51,661 bases of DNA from DATMRF01 sp035566435 (GCA_035566435.1 DATMRF010000067.1:1-51661); one strand, 5' to 3'; positions 22,948-31,498 are shown, counted from the stretch's first letter. Notes: generated by a model from the letters alone, not told the origin. Made by a program: numbers and translations.

Positions 22948-25146
22948 ATGAATTCCGACAAAAGCATCAGCCGGCAACCTAAACTCGAACAGAGGGATGA
23001 CCGGAGGCTAAGCACGCCTCTGGTCTGGCTTCGCTTGGTCCTCCTCCCAGTCGGGTTCGCGCTGCTGAGCCCGGCGTTCGCGGTGATCCGCGATGGCGGC
23101 ATCGAGCCTGCCAACCTGGGTAAAGGCGATTGGGTCTATTCCATGACCGATGCGACGAACAAATTGGGCGGGCACGGCAGCAGCGTCACAAACGAGACCA
23201 GCCTGATGCTTTTCTACAAGAACCAGGGCATCTGCTACTTCATCTTGAAGGCCGCCACGAACGACAAGCTGTTTAATGGGTGTTATGGCAGCCCGCAGTT
23301 CACCAGCGCCCTGGTGAACATCGCGCATGCGAACGGGCTCCTCATTTTCGGATACAACCGTTCCTACGGATCTAACATTGTCGGCGAAATCTCGATTTCC
23401 GACTACATCTTCGAGCAGGGCGCTGATGGGTTTGTCTGGGATGCCGAGGCGGAATGGGAAAACACGCAACCCTGGATCGGCAACAACGGCCCGACGCTGG
23501 CCTGGCAGCTTTGCTCCATCGTGCGCTCAAATTGGCCGACGAAATTCCTCGCGCACGCGCCGTTTCCTATCATCAGCTATCACAGCAGTTTTCCGTACAA
23601 GGAATTCGGGTACTGGTGCGACGCGGTAATGCCGCAGATTTACCACTCGGGTTGGACGGGCGTCAAAGGCACCGCTAGCGGTGGCATCAACTGGTCGGAC
23701 GTCAATTGGGCGAACTGGCAGCGCAGCCTCCTTGGCTCGAACAGTCTCGTCGACGGGACCATGATTTATTGGACGAATGCCATCAAGCCGCTCGTGCCGG
23801 TCGAAAACGTCTATGGGCTGGCGGGCTCCTCCCCCTGCAAGGGAAGCGCCAGCGCGCTCAATGACAAGGACGTCATGGAGTTCATCGATTATGTTTCGGC
23901 TGATCCAAATGGCGTCACGGTCGGGGGCTACAACGGCGTGAATTTTTGGCGCGCCGACCTGCACGGCCCGGTGCAATGGGCGAAGGTCAAGACGGGCACG
24001 AGCGGCAGTTTTCCGGGGGTCGTCAATAACATCGTCATCGATGATCCGCGTGCCATGACGGTCGGGGCATGGACAGTGGTTCGGACTTTTTACAACGGCG
24101 CCTTTTACGGCAGCGGCAGCGGCAGCGGCACGGACACCAATTCGTTCGGCACAAATTACCTCACGCGGCCTCCGGGCACCGGAGCCGCATACGTGCAGTT
24201 CACGCCCAACATTCTCGTGCCCGGCGACTACGACGTCTTGCAATGGCACCCGTACCGGCCGGATGCCTCAACCAACGTGCCTTTTGTAATCGATTGCAAC
24301 GGCGGGTCAACCACCGTCTATGCCAACCAGCGAACAAACGCCGGCAATTGGAGCCATGTGGGCCGGTTTAACTTCGCCGGCGGGACCACGGGCAACATCC
24401 GCGTCACTGATGGGATTCCCGAAGCGAACGCCGTGGCAATCGCAGACGGCGTGAAATTGGTTTTCGTTCCCCCTGCCTCCACGCCCGCAGCTCCGAGCGC
24501 TCTGACGGCTTCGGCGGTCAGCCAATCTCAGATCAACGTGTCCCGGAGCGACAACGCGACCAATGAAACCGGCTTTGTCGTGGCCCGGAGCCTTGCCTCG
24601 GCCGGGCCTTACGCCGATATCGGCAGCGTGGCTGGCGGTAGCACCACTTTTGCCGATGTCGGGCTTTCGCCAAACACAACGTATTACTACGTGGTGCGGG
24701 CGACCAACTTCTTCGGCAACTCTGCCAATTCCGGTCCGGCGAGCGCCATCACGCAAGGGGCTCCCAACTCGCCGAGCATCAATGCTCAACCGCGAAGCCA
24801 GAGCGCCATCGCCGGCCAAACTGTCACCTTTGCGATCAGCGTCACCGGCTCGAGTCCCCTATCCTACCAATGGTGGTTTAACGCCGGAGCTATCACCACG
24901 GCTACCAACAGCACTCACACGCGCGCGAACGTCCAGCCTCCCGATTCGGGTGAGTACCGAGTGGTCATTACTAATGCGCTCGGCGCGATTACCAGCGCGC
25001 CCGCGGCGCTGACGGTGGGTTACTCCCTCACCAACGGTGGGACGTTAAAACGTTATAATGCGGAAAGGTGGAGTAACAGGCTTCAACCAGACCAGCCTTT
25101 GTGGCCCGTTTTAACGGTTTTAGCCTCCCAACCTTTTAACGCTTAG
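22948..25146 (+). CDS. Secreted glycosidase-like TIM-barrel protein with golvesin-like, FnIII and Ig domains; 3' end replaced by a repeat
   Basis: A 732-residue exported protein. A long signal peptide (about 1-46, cleaving near SPAFA) precedes a barrel-like domain to about residue 350. GADGFVWDAEAEWE looks like an active-site acidic cluster and MPQIYHSGW is nearby. About 360-480 resembles the golvesin/xanthan-lyase-type beta-sandwich, 511-605 is FnIII (NETGFVVARS...TTYYYVVRA), and 607-690 is Ig-like (YQWWFN, DSGEYRVVITN). From about residue 699 the frame reads through the inverted-repeat element at 25041-25145 and stops there. The expected cell-wall or secretion tail is therefore missing. GTG 22933 is an alternative start. 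The glycosidase role is inferred. Confidence 0.6.
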   Translation: MNSDKSISRQPKLEQRDDRRLSTPLVWLRLVLLPVGFALLSPAFAVIRDGGIEPANLGKGDWVYSMTDATNKLGGHGSSVTNETSLMLFYKNQGICYFILKAATNDKLFNGCYGSPQFTSALVNIAHANGLLIFGYNRSYGSNIVGEISISDYIFEQGADGFVWDAEAEWENTQPWIGNNGPTLAWQLCSIVRSNWPTKFLAHAPFPIISYHSSFPYKEFGYWCDAVMPQIYHSGWTGVKGTASGGINWSDVNWANWQRSLLGSNSLVDGTMIYWTNAIKPLVPVENVYGLAGSSPCKGSASALNDKDVMEFIDYVSADPNGVTVGGYNGVNFWRADLHGPVQWAKVKTGTSGSFPGVVNNIVIDDPRAMTVGAWTVVRTFYNGAFYGSGSGSGTDTNSFGTNYLTRPPGTGAAYVQFTPNILVPGDYDVLQWHPYRPDASTNVPFVIDCNGGSTTVYANQRTNAGNWSHVGRFNFAGGTTGNIRVTDGIPEANAVAIADGVKLVFVPPASTPAAPSALTASAVSQSQINVSRSDNATNETGFVVARSLASAGPYADIGSVAGGSTTFADVGLSPNTTYYYVVRATNFFGNSANSGPASAITQGAPNSPSINAQPRSQSAIAGQTVTFAISVTGSSPLSYQWWFNAGAITTATNSTHTRANVQPPDSGEYRVVITNALGAITSAPAALTVGYSLTNGGTLKRYNAERWSNRLQPDQPLWPVLTVLASQPFNA
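25041..25145. repeat. TTAAAACG/CGTTTTAA inverted-repeat element ending an ORF
   Basis: The left end holds gttaaaacgttataatg and the right part holds gttttaacggttttag, pairing as TTAAAACG with CGTTTTAA. The right end accttttaacg is shared with 645-655. Composition drops compared with the flanks. It supplies the last 34 codons and the stop codon of the preceding gene. Confidence 0.6.
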
Positions 25147-25149
25147 GGA

Positions 25150-25177
25150 TTGCAGTCCCCCTACACCACCCTAATAT
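25150..25177 (+). promoter_or_regulatory. Candidate promoter for the zinc-ribbon/rnc pair
   Basis: TTGCAG (25150-25155), a 16-bp spacer and TAATAT (25172-25177) form a reasonable sigma-70-like promoter, 35 bp before the ATG at 25213. It was recognised by eye only. Confidence 0.35.
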
Positions 25178-25212
25178 TATTCTTACGTGCAGCACTGGCG
25201 TGCTGGTTTTTC

Positions 25213-25875
25213 ATGACCGACTGGAACATTCAATCTCGCGCCCACGCCTGCGAAGCGTGCGGCAAGGCCTTTGTGGACAAAGAGATCTACCACACCTTGC
25301 TTTTTGACGAAAAAGCCGACTTCCAACGGACCGACATCTGTCAGGCCTGTTGGCAAAAGCAATACAGCGAGGGTGGGCGGGACCGCAAAGGGTTCGTTTC
25401 CTATTGGCAAGGCGTATATGAAGCACCGCCCCCGCCCAGCGACCCCATCCAGAAAGAGACGGCTGAGTCGCTCCTGCGCAAACTCATCGAGCTTAACGAC
25501 CCGAAATACATCCCCGCGGGGTATATCCTGGCGGTGATGCTGGAGCGTAAACGGCTGCTCAAGGTGAAGGAACAAATCGTGCGCGACGGCCAACGCGTGT
25601 TTATCTACGAGCAACCTAAAACGGGGGACCTGTTCACAATTATCGATCCGAGGTTGCAGCTCAACCAGCTTGAAGCCGTTCAGCATGATGTCGGCGCTCT
25701 GCTCGAACACGGCCTCGACCCGCCTGTGCCGGAGCCGCCACCACCCGCCCCAGCTAACCCGGATGCAGCGCCGGTCCCCGTCGAAGCCTCGGGCCCCTCT
25801 GCCGACGCCGCCAATGTCGGTGAGGCCGCCACCGTAGCACCGCCCTGCAACGCCGGCTCGACTCCTGAATCCTGA
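25213..25875 (+). CDS. Zinc-ribbon protein of unknown function, upstream of rnc
   Basis: A 220-residue cytoplasmic protein. Two cysteine pairs, CEACGK near residue 16 and CQACW near residue 47, make a probable zinc ribbon. A charged helical middle (KETAESLLRKLIEL...) follows, then a proline/alanine-rich acidic tail (about 170-220) that is likely disordered. I do not recognise the family beyond the ribbon. The stop is 17 bp before the rnc start, so the two genes are probably co-transcribed. An RNA-related role is a guess from context. ATG 25213 is preferred since upstream codons include the candidate promoter. Confidence 0.7.
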   Translation: MTDWNIQSRAHACEACGKAFVDKEIYHTLLFDEKADFQRTDICQACWQKQYSEGGRDRKGFVSYWQGVYEAPPPPSDPIQKETAESLLRKLIELNDPKYIPAGYILAVMLERKRLLKVKEQIVRDGQRVFIYEQPKTGDLFTIIDPRLQLNQLEAVQHDVGALLEHGLDPPVPEPPPPAPANPDAAPVPVEASGPSADAANVGEAATVAPPCNAGSTPES

Positions 25876-25892
25876 TTCGTAAATCTCCGGCC

Positions 25893-26660
25893 GTGTCCGA
25901 CTTCGACAAACTCCAAAATCAACTTGGCTACGCCTTTCGCCGGCCGGATCTGCTGCGACTGGCTTTGACCCATCCCTCGGTGGCCCATGAGCAGGGTTTG
26001 CCAATCCAAACCAACCAGCGTCTTGAGTTTCTAGGCGATGCCGTGCTCCAGCTCGCCCTGACCGGCGAACTCTACGAAAAATTCCCCGCGGTTGGCGAGG
26101 GACCGCTGACCAAGGCGCGCGCCAAGCTGGTCAACCGCCGCAGCCTGGCGGAACGCGCCCGCCAACTTGGCCTTGGCCGGCACCTGATCGTCAGCCGCGG
26201 CGAGGAAATCTCCGGCGGACGCGAACGGGCCGGAGCGCTGGCGGATACCTTCGAGGCGTTGCTAGGCGCGGTCTTCCTTGATGGCGGTTTCGAAGTCGCC
26301 CGCGAGTTCATTCTGCGCCAGTTTCTTAGCGCCTTCGGCGAACTGTCCGTCATTCCCATCCTCGAAAACCCCAAAGGAGAACTTCAGGAATTCCTGCAGG
26401 CGTACTCTTCCGAAGCGCCGCGCTACCACGTCATCTCCACCAGCGGCCCCGACCATGACCGCGTCTTCGAATGCACCGTGCACCATGCCGGAGAAGAACT
26501 GGCGCGCGGGCACGGCAAAAGCAAAAAGGCCGCCGAGAGCGAGGCCGCCCTGGCCGCTCTGGCTAAGCTGCGCCACAAACGCCAAGAAACCGCCCAGGCC
26601 GCCACCGACCAAACCCTGCCGTCCACCCCCGTTCCTGATCAGAACATCGGGCCGGGGTGA
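25893..26660 (+). CDS. rnc: Ribonuclease III
   Basis: A 255-residue double-stranded RNA endonuclease. The catalytic signature is NQRLEFLGDAVL near residue 38, with the second acidic cluster in ADTFEALLGAVFLDGG near 115. A dsRNA-binding domain follows (about 155-225, ending HGKSKKAAESEAALAAL). A 25-residue proline/threonine tail comes after it. The start is GTG 25893. It processes rRNA and other structured RNAs. Confidence 0.96.
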   Translation: MSDFDKLQNQLGYAFRRPDLLRLALTHPSVAHEQGLPIQTNQRLEFLGDAVLQLALTGELYEKFPAVGEGPLTKARAKLVNRRSLAERARQLGLGRHLIVSRGEEISGGRERAGALADTFEALLGAVFLDGGFEVAREFILRQFLSAFGELSVIPILENPKGELQEFLQAYSSEAPRYHVISTSGPDHDRVFECTVHHAGEELARGHGKSKKAAESEAALAALAKLRHKRQETAQAATDQTLPSTPVPDQNIGPG

Positions 26661-26723
26661 AACCGTTCGAGTCCTGAAGGGGGCGCGCGCAACATTAACT
26701 GTAAATCTGGAATCCCGCCTCCC

Positions 26724-27512
26724 ATGTTAATTTTCGACCGGCATCCAAAACTCCTCGTCGGCGTTGTGCATCTCCAGCCTTTGCCCGGTTCGCCGCGCTG
26801 GGGCGGTGATTTGGAAGCAGTGCTACGCCGCGCAGTGGAAGACGCCCGCGCCTATCAACTTGGCGGCGCCCAGGCATTGTTCATCGAAAACTTCGGCGAT
26901 GTCCCTTTTACCAAAGGGAGTGTCGGCCCTGAAACCGTCGCCGCCATGGCCGCCGCCGGCCGCGCCGTCCGTGCCGCCGTCAGGCTCCCACTCGGCTTTA
27001 ACGTGTTGCGTAACGACGCCCGCACCGCGCTGGCCTTGTGCGCAGTGTGTGGTGGGACGTTCATTCGCGTCAACGTCCACACCGGTGCGATGCTCACTGA
27101 CCAGGGCCTCATCGAGGGCAACGCCTATGAAACCTCGCGCTACCGCCGCCAGGTCTGTCCTGGCGCGAGCATTCTTGCCGATGTTCACGTCAAGCACGCC
27201 GTGCCGCTGGGTGAATGGTCTCTCGGCGATTCCGCCCGCGACGCCGTCCAACGCGGTCTTGCCGATGCCCTTATCGTTTCCGGCACCGGCACCGGTTTGG
27301 CCACCGACGCGGCCGACCTCGAGCGAGTGCGCGCTGCGTGTCCGACGACAAAACTCCTGGTAGGCAGCGGTGTGACCGTCCAGAGTATTCGCCAGTATCT
27401 GCCTCTGGCCGACGGCTTTATCGTCGGCACTTCGCTCAAAACCGGCGGTAGAATTGCCAGCCGCGTAGACGCAAAGCGCGTGGCGGCGCTGGCGAGGGCA
27501 ATGCGCTCATAA
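26724..27512 (+). CDS. BtpA/SgcQ-family TIM-barrel protein
   Basis: A 262-residue protein beginning VGVVHLQPLPGSPRW, the family signature. ALFIENFGDVPF, GFNVLRNDARTAL and a C-terminal VGSGVTVQSI with GTSLK follow. BtpA was named for photosystem I biogenesis in cyanobacteria; SgcQ is an E. coli relative of unknown reaction. In heterotrophs the role is unknown, and a phosphate-binding aldolase-like or nucleoside-related reaction is only a fold-based inference. It follows rnc by 63 bp. Confidence 0.87.
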   Translation: MLIFDRHPKLLVGVVHLQPLPGSPRWGGDLEAVLRRAVEDARAYQLGGAQALFIENFGDVPFTKGSVGPETVAAMAAAGRAVRAAVRLPLGFNVLRNDARTALALCAVCGGTFIRVNVHTGAMLTDQGLIEGNAYETSRYRRQVCPGASILADVHVKHAVPLGEWSLGDSARDAVQRGLADALIVSGTGTGLATDAADLERVRAACPTTKLLVGSGVTVQSIRQYLPLADGFIVGTSLKTGGRIASRVDAKRVAALARAMRS

Positions 27513-27559
27513 GAAAAATCTCGGTTTTCCGTCCGCAGCGGCAGCTTAGAGGGTGAGAC

Positions 27560-29347
27560 ATGAATGAGCCGCGACACGATGCTGAGTTGCTGCGCGAATT
27601 CAGCCGGAAGAGCGACCAGGCCGCCTTCACAAACCTGGTTCACCGTCACGTGGACCTGGTCTATGCCACCGCGATCCGGAAAGTGGACGATCCGGGCGCT
27701 GCTGAGGAGGTTGCACAAAATGTCTTCGCCGCCCTGGCCCGGAAGGCGTGGCAGTTTGCTCCCGACGACTCCCTGCCCGCCTGGCTTCACCGAACGACAC
27801 TGCTGGAAGCAAAGGGTTGGTTGCGCGCGGAACTGCGCCGCCGTCGCCGAGAACGTGCGGCGGTAGAACTTGGCACGACGATGAACATTCCGAATGACCA
27901 AACCGCGTTGCGGGCGTTGCTGCCCTTGCTGGATGAGGCGTTGCTTTCGCTCCGCGAGAAGGACCGCACGGCGCTCCTGCTGCGCTATTACGAAAGACAG
28001 TCGTTGCGAGACCTCGGGGCGGCTCTGGGGATCGGCGAGGATGCTGCCCAGAAACGCGTCGCTGGAGCGTTGGAACGCCTGGCGCTGTTTTTCCAGCGCC
28101 GTGGCTTCAGAACCGCTACCGTTGCGGCAACCGCCGCCGCTCTCCAACACACGGCCAGCACCGCTCCGGCGTTTATCGTCAATACAGTGGTCCGTGCGGC
28201 GTTGCTTACCCAGGTGCCGCTCGTGGGGTGGAAAGGCTTGCTGGGCCGGTTGATTTGGCTGACGAACGCGCAAAAAGCAATGGTGTGCTTTGCATTGTTG
28301 CTGGTACCGCTCGTTTGGCGCTTGGAGACCGCGCGCCACCCAAAGGAGCAAGGCGTTACGCCGGTTGGCGAACTCGCCGCCGAACCCTCACAACCTGAAC
28401 GCGCGCAAGTCGAAGCCGCGGTGCCGGCTCGTGCTGCACAAGAAGCCTCCACCCCGCGAGACGGCGCCAGGCTAACCGCCCGTTCGATGCCGCCGGAGAG
28501 GGAATACAGCGTCGAATTGAGGGCGCTCGCAGAATTGCCGGACTTCAAGGGCGCCTTGGTGGCGGTTCACCATCATTCCCTCGACCGTCCGAACGCCGCT
28601 CCGTTTGTGGCCAAACGCGTCCTAAGAGAGAGCGAACTTTTCGAAGACCGCTCCGTCCGCGGCGCTTACGTTCGCTTCGAGTTGTTGCAGGTTGCGGTGC
28701 AGGCCGGTGAGGTCAGATTGCGGGCCAATGGGGAGGAGTTCGTGTGCCAGCTAGAGAATCAGGCCGGGGTGCAACTGCCCGCGAACGCGGCCGCGCCCAC
28801 TCTCTGGGTTCCTGAGATGCGTTTCAGCGATTTTGCGGACATCTATGCGGAAATGCTCGACCGCTCGGTGCTTTGCCATCCGGCCATCAAAGCTTCACCG
28901 ATGTCGCTCGAAGCCTTCGCCGCAGACCGGGCTGAGGCGGAATTGCTCTTCGAGCAAGCCTTTCTGGCGCGGGGTATAGCCACCGTCCTCGACGGAAGTC
29001 GCTTTGTCCTGCTCGTGCCGACCAACCTGACCGACGTTGTGCGCAGGAACTTCGGCCAGCCGCCAGTCCGACTTCCGATGGCAGAGGATGCTCTGCCGAA
29101 GGGAGCAATTTATCTGGAGAACGTCGAATTGACAGCAGCGCTCGCGATTTATGGGGAGTTACTCGGGCGGAAGCTGGAGCCGACGGAACGCTTATCTGGG
29201 CACACGATTTCGTTCCGTGGCCAAACCGCTCTCGCCAGGGCCGAAGTCCTCCATGCCTTCGATATTTTGCTGGGGTGGCAGGGGTTTAAAGTTTCGTGGG
29301 TCGGCGACAAACGGTTCAAGATAGTTCCAGTTAACGGCGGGCGATAG
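27560..29347 (+). CDS. ECF sigma factor fused to a membrane anchor and tandem secretin/STN-like domains
   Basis: A 595-residue single-chain protein. Residues about 14-85 are sigma region 2 (FTNLVHRHVDLVYATAIRKV) and about 118-178 are region 4 (RTALLLRYYERQSLRDLGAALG, then DAAQKRVAGALERL). A single membrane helix lies near 240-256 (MVCFALLLVPLVW). The rest would be extracytoplasmic. Two stretches, about 415-495 and 515-595, look like secretin N0/STN folds; the last begins YLENVELTAALAIYGELLG. GAGGGTG just upstream of ATG 27560 is a good ribosome binding site. Sensor and transcription factor in one polypeptide is the inference. No anti-sigma gene is adjacent. Confidence 0.75.
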   Translation: MNEPRHDAELLREFSRKSDQAAFTNLVHRHVDLVYATAIRKVDDPGAAEEVAQNVFAALARKAWQFAPDDSLPAWLHRTTLLEAKGWLRAELRRRRRERAAVELGTTMNIPNDQTALRALLPLLDEALLSLREKDRTALLLRYYERQSLRDLGAALGIGEDAAQKRVAGALERLALFFQRRGFRTATVAATAAALQHTASTAPAFIVNTVVRAALLTQVPLVGWKGLLGRLIWLTNAQKAMVCFALLLVPLVWRLETARHPKEQGVTPVGELAAEPSQPERAQVEAAVPARAAQEASTPRDGARLTARSMPPEREYSVELRALAELPDFKGALVAVHHHSLDRPNAAPFVAKRVLRESELFEDRSVRGAYVRFELLQVAVQAGEVRLRANGEEFVCQLENQAGVQLPANAAAPTLWVPEMRFSDFADIYAEMLDRSVLCHPAIKASPMSLEAFAADRAEAELLFEQAFLARGIATVLDGSRFVLLVPTNLTDVVRRNFGQPPVRLPMAEDALPKGAIYLENVELTAALAIYGELLGRKLEPTERLSGHTISFRGQTALARAEVLHAFDILLGWQGFKVSWVGDKRFKIVPVNGGR

Positions 29348-29395
29348 CCGGCCGCTTGTCCCGGGCGGAGAGTCACTTCGGGCGCCCGACTCCTT

Positions 29396-30340
29396 CTAAA
29401 CCGTCCCCACTTCCTGGGGGCCTTTGCCGCCATTGACCAGGAACAGCACGGCCATCCGCACTGCCAGGCCGTTAGTAACCTGCTCCAGGATCAGTGACCG
29501 TGCGGAATCAGCGATCTCACTGTCAATTTCCACGCCGCGGTTGATCGGCCCCGGATGCATGATCAGTGCATCCGGTTTGGTGCGCGCCAGCCGGGCCTTA
29601 TTCAGGCCGAACAGGCTCGTGTATTCGCCGAGGCTGGGAAACATCGTTTTGCGCTGGCGCTCGTGCTGGATGCGCAACAGGTTGATAACGTCGGCCTCCC
29701 GAATGGCTTCATCGACATTGTGCGTCACACGGCACCCCATCTGTTCGAATACGCGCGGCACCAGGGTGGAAGGGCCGCAAAGCGTTACTTTGGCGCCCAG
29801 TTTAGTCAGGGCCCAGATATCCGAGCGCGCGACGCGGCTGTACAGGACATCGCCAAGGATTGTAACGTTCAGCCCCGCAATCCTGCCTTTACGTTCACGG
29901 ATGGTGAAGGCGTCGAGCATCGCTTGCGTGGGATGCTCGTGTGCGCCATCGCCGGCATTGATGACGCTCGCGTTCAGCACACGGGCCAGGAAATGCGGTG
30001 CGCCGGAGGCGCTGTGGCGGATGACGATGAAGTCCGTGTTGAGCGCCTCGAGGTTGCGCGCGGTGTCCTTGAGCGTCTCCCCCTTCTTGAGCGACGAGGC
30101 CTCCGCCGTGAAATTGATAATGTCCGCCGATAGTCGCTGTTCCGAAAGTTCGAAGCTGATGCGTGTGCGCGTCGAGGGTTCGACAAACAGATTGACCACG
30201 GTTTTGCCCCGCAACGCGGGGACCTTTTTGATGGCGCGCTCACCGACCGCCTTAAAGGCGCGGGCCGTATCGAGCACGGTGGTAATCTCGTCCGCCGTGA
30301 GGGATTCGATGTCCAGTAGGTGTTTGCGGTTCCAGCTCAT
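29396..30340 (-). CDS. pyrB: Aspartate carbamoyltransferase, catalytic chain
   Basis: A 314-residue enzyme joining carbamoyl phosphate and aspartate. The carbamoyl phosphate loop is EPSTRTRISFE near residue 54. HEHPTQAMLDAF is also present, and MHPGPINRGVEI lies near the C-terminus. No regulatory pyrI gene is visible. The gene lies downstream of pyrR on the same strand, as in many bacteria, but a 139-bp gap holds an inverted repeat. It converges with the sigma-factor gene 48 bp away. Confidence 0.96.
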   Translation of the reverse strand: MSWNRKHLLDIESLTADEITTVLDTARAFKAVGERAIKKVPALRGKTVVNLFVEPSTRTRISFELSEQRLSADIINFTAEASSLKKGETLKDTARNLEALNTDFIVIRHSASGAPHFLARVLNASVINAGDGAHEHPTQAMLDAFTIRERKGRIAGLNVTILGDVLYSRVARSDIWALTKLGAKVTLCGPSTLVPRVFEQMGCRVTHNVDEAIREADVINLLRIQHERQRKTMFPSLGEYTSLFGLNKARLARTKPDALIMHPGPINRGVEIDSEIADSARSLILEQVTNGLAVRMAVLFLVNGGKGPQEVGTV

Positions 30341-30354
30341 GAGGGGTATGTAGG

Positions 30355-30474
30355 ACTGGAGCGACGGAGTGGTGGAGTCCTGGGGTGTGGGAGCGGCGGA
30401 GGACTGGGAGGATGAAGAATTGGGGAGAAAGGATTCCTGGCCCTATTACTTCGACACTCCATCACTCCATCACT
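30355..30474. repeat. Inverted repeat inserted between pyrR and pyrB
   Basis: The left side reads ggagcgacggagtggtggag and the right side reads cactccatcactccatcac, so the two sides pair as GGAGTG-type arms. In the middle lies agcggcggaggactg (30392-30406), an exact 15-mer match to the left arm of the element at 2238-2341. On the transcribed minus strand it would form a hairpin in the pyrR-pyrB message. Confidence 0.6.
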
Positions 30475-30479
30475 CCTGT

Positions 30480-31013
30480 TCATGTTCTCTCCAGGATTAC
30501 TTCATCCGCTTCACCCATTTCGTCCAAGCGGACGAGCACGCTCTCGGTTGGTGAGGTCGGGAGGTTCTTGCCTACAAAATCCGCTTTGATCGGCAGCTCG
30601 CGGTGGCCACGGTCGATGAGTACCGCCAACTGGATGCGCTTGGGCCGGCCGAAGTCATTTAACGCATCCATTGCCGCCCGAGTCGTTCGGCCGCTGAACA
30701 GCACATCATCGACCAGTACCACCGTCTTTCCGGTCACATCAAACGGGATTACCGTCGGTTGCACGTCCGGTGCGACCCGCTGGTCCAGGTCATCGCGATG
30801 CATGCTGACGTCCAGCCTCCCGGTCGGCGCTGGCTGCCCCCAAATGCCGGCCAGTAACTTGCTCAACCGCTCGGCCAGCGGCACGCCGCCGCGCTGAATC
30901 CCTACCAGCACCACCTCCTGGCTGGTCTCATTGCGCTCGGCGATTTCGTGCGCAATCCGGGTCAGCGCCCGTTGAATCGCCTGTCCGTTGAGAATGACGA
31001 TGGACTCAGCCAT
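30480..31013 (-). CDS. pyrR: PyrR bifunctional pyrimidine regulator / uracil phosphoribosyltransferase
   Basis: A 177-residue type I PRTase-fold protein. The PRPP loop is VVLVDDVLFSGRTTRAAMDAL near residue 98. VGIQRGGVPLAERL and LIDRGHRELPIKADFVGKN are highly characteristic of PyrR. In Gram-positives it binds pyr mRNA leaders. I see no clear PyrR-binding leader here, so it may act mainly as an enzyme or by an untested mechanism. The start is ATG 31013, the beginning of conserved sequence. pyrB follows. Confidence 0.93.
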   Translation of the reverse strand: MAESIVILNGQAIQRALTRIAHEIAERNETSQEVVLVGIQRGGVPLAERLSKLLAGIWGQPAPTGRLDVSMHRDDLDQRVAPDVQPTVIPFDVTGKTVVLVDDVLFSGRTTRAAMDALNDFGRPKRIQLAVLIDRGHRELPIKADFVGKNLPTSPTESVLVRLDEMGEADEVILERT

Positions 31014-31129
31014 AGGGGGAAATTGTGAAACCAGCAAAACCGAGCGCAGCATGGTTGTGCCCGCAGTCCTTCTGAGTAGAAGCTTCGTTCATCGTTTCCT
31101 TGGCAGCCTCGCTGGGTTGCCTTAAAGGA

Positions 31130-31155
31130 CCGGTAGGCCTTTAGTGGCCTGCCGG
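31130..31155 (-). terminator. Hairpin at the 3' end of the small gene 31141-31359
   Basis: A 10-bp stem, CCGGCAGGCC pairing with GGCCTACCGG with one G-T pair, has a 6-base loop that spans the stop codon of the minus-strand gene. It is followed by TCCTTTAA rather than a long T run, so it is a weak intrinsic terminator or attenuator-like structure before pyrR. Confidence 0.45.
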
Positions 31156-31359
31156 TTGACGGCCCTTACGCCACTTTGACCTGTGCTTGATGATCCAGTC
31201 GGTCAACGCCCGCTCAAAGCCAATGTCCCGACCAGCTTTTTCAGACTCGATCCATTTGTGCTTCAGAATCTCTTCCCGTTCCGCCTGGAATTCACGATAG
31301 AGCGAAGAGTTCTTCAGCAAATCGTTCGCCGCCGCCGCCTCGTTCGTGTCGTTTGCCAT
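31141..31359 (-). CDS. Small conserved-looking protein with WxESEKAGRDIGxExALxDW motif
   Basis: A 72-residue charged helical protein. The pattern KWIESEKAGRDIGFERALTDWIIKHR looks strongly conserved and recalls the tail of DUF4032-type proteins (xSEKAGRDVGxxAA), but I cannot assign a function. It has no signal peptide or membrane segment. ATG 31359 begins 10 bp after the stop of a 42-codon ORF, and mrp lies upstream on the same strand. Confidence 0.65.
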   Translation of the reverse strand: MANDTNEAAAANDLLKNSSLYREFQAEREEILKHKWIESEKAGRDIGFERALTDWIIKHRSKWRKGRQPAGH

Positions 31360-31369
31360 AATCGCGCGA

Positions 31370-31498
31370 TCAAAAATTATTTGCGATGGCGTAGCTAACC
31401 ACTCCCTCAAGTGTTTGACAACTCAAATCGAACCCTTCGGCATCAAACGTTTGTTCACTTTCGGACACCGTTGTTTCTTGCCACAAAACCTGTGCCAT
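31370..31498 (-). CDS. Candidate 42-residue acidic small protein
   Basis: This ATG-to-TGA ORF starts MAQVLWQETTVSESEQTF and ends SYAIANNF. It lies 39 bp after the mrp stop and 10 bp before the next start, all on one strand. The composition is protein-like (acidic, no rare-codon clusters). No strong Shine-Dalgarno sequence is visible. The tight spacing suggests it is paired with the 72-residue protein that follows; the function is unknown. It could be chance. Confidence 0.4.
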   Translation of the reverse strand: MAQVLWQETTVSESEQTFDAEGFDLSCQTLEGVVSYAIANNF

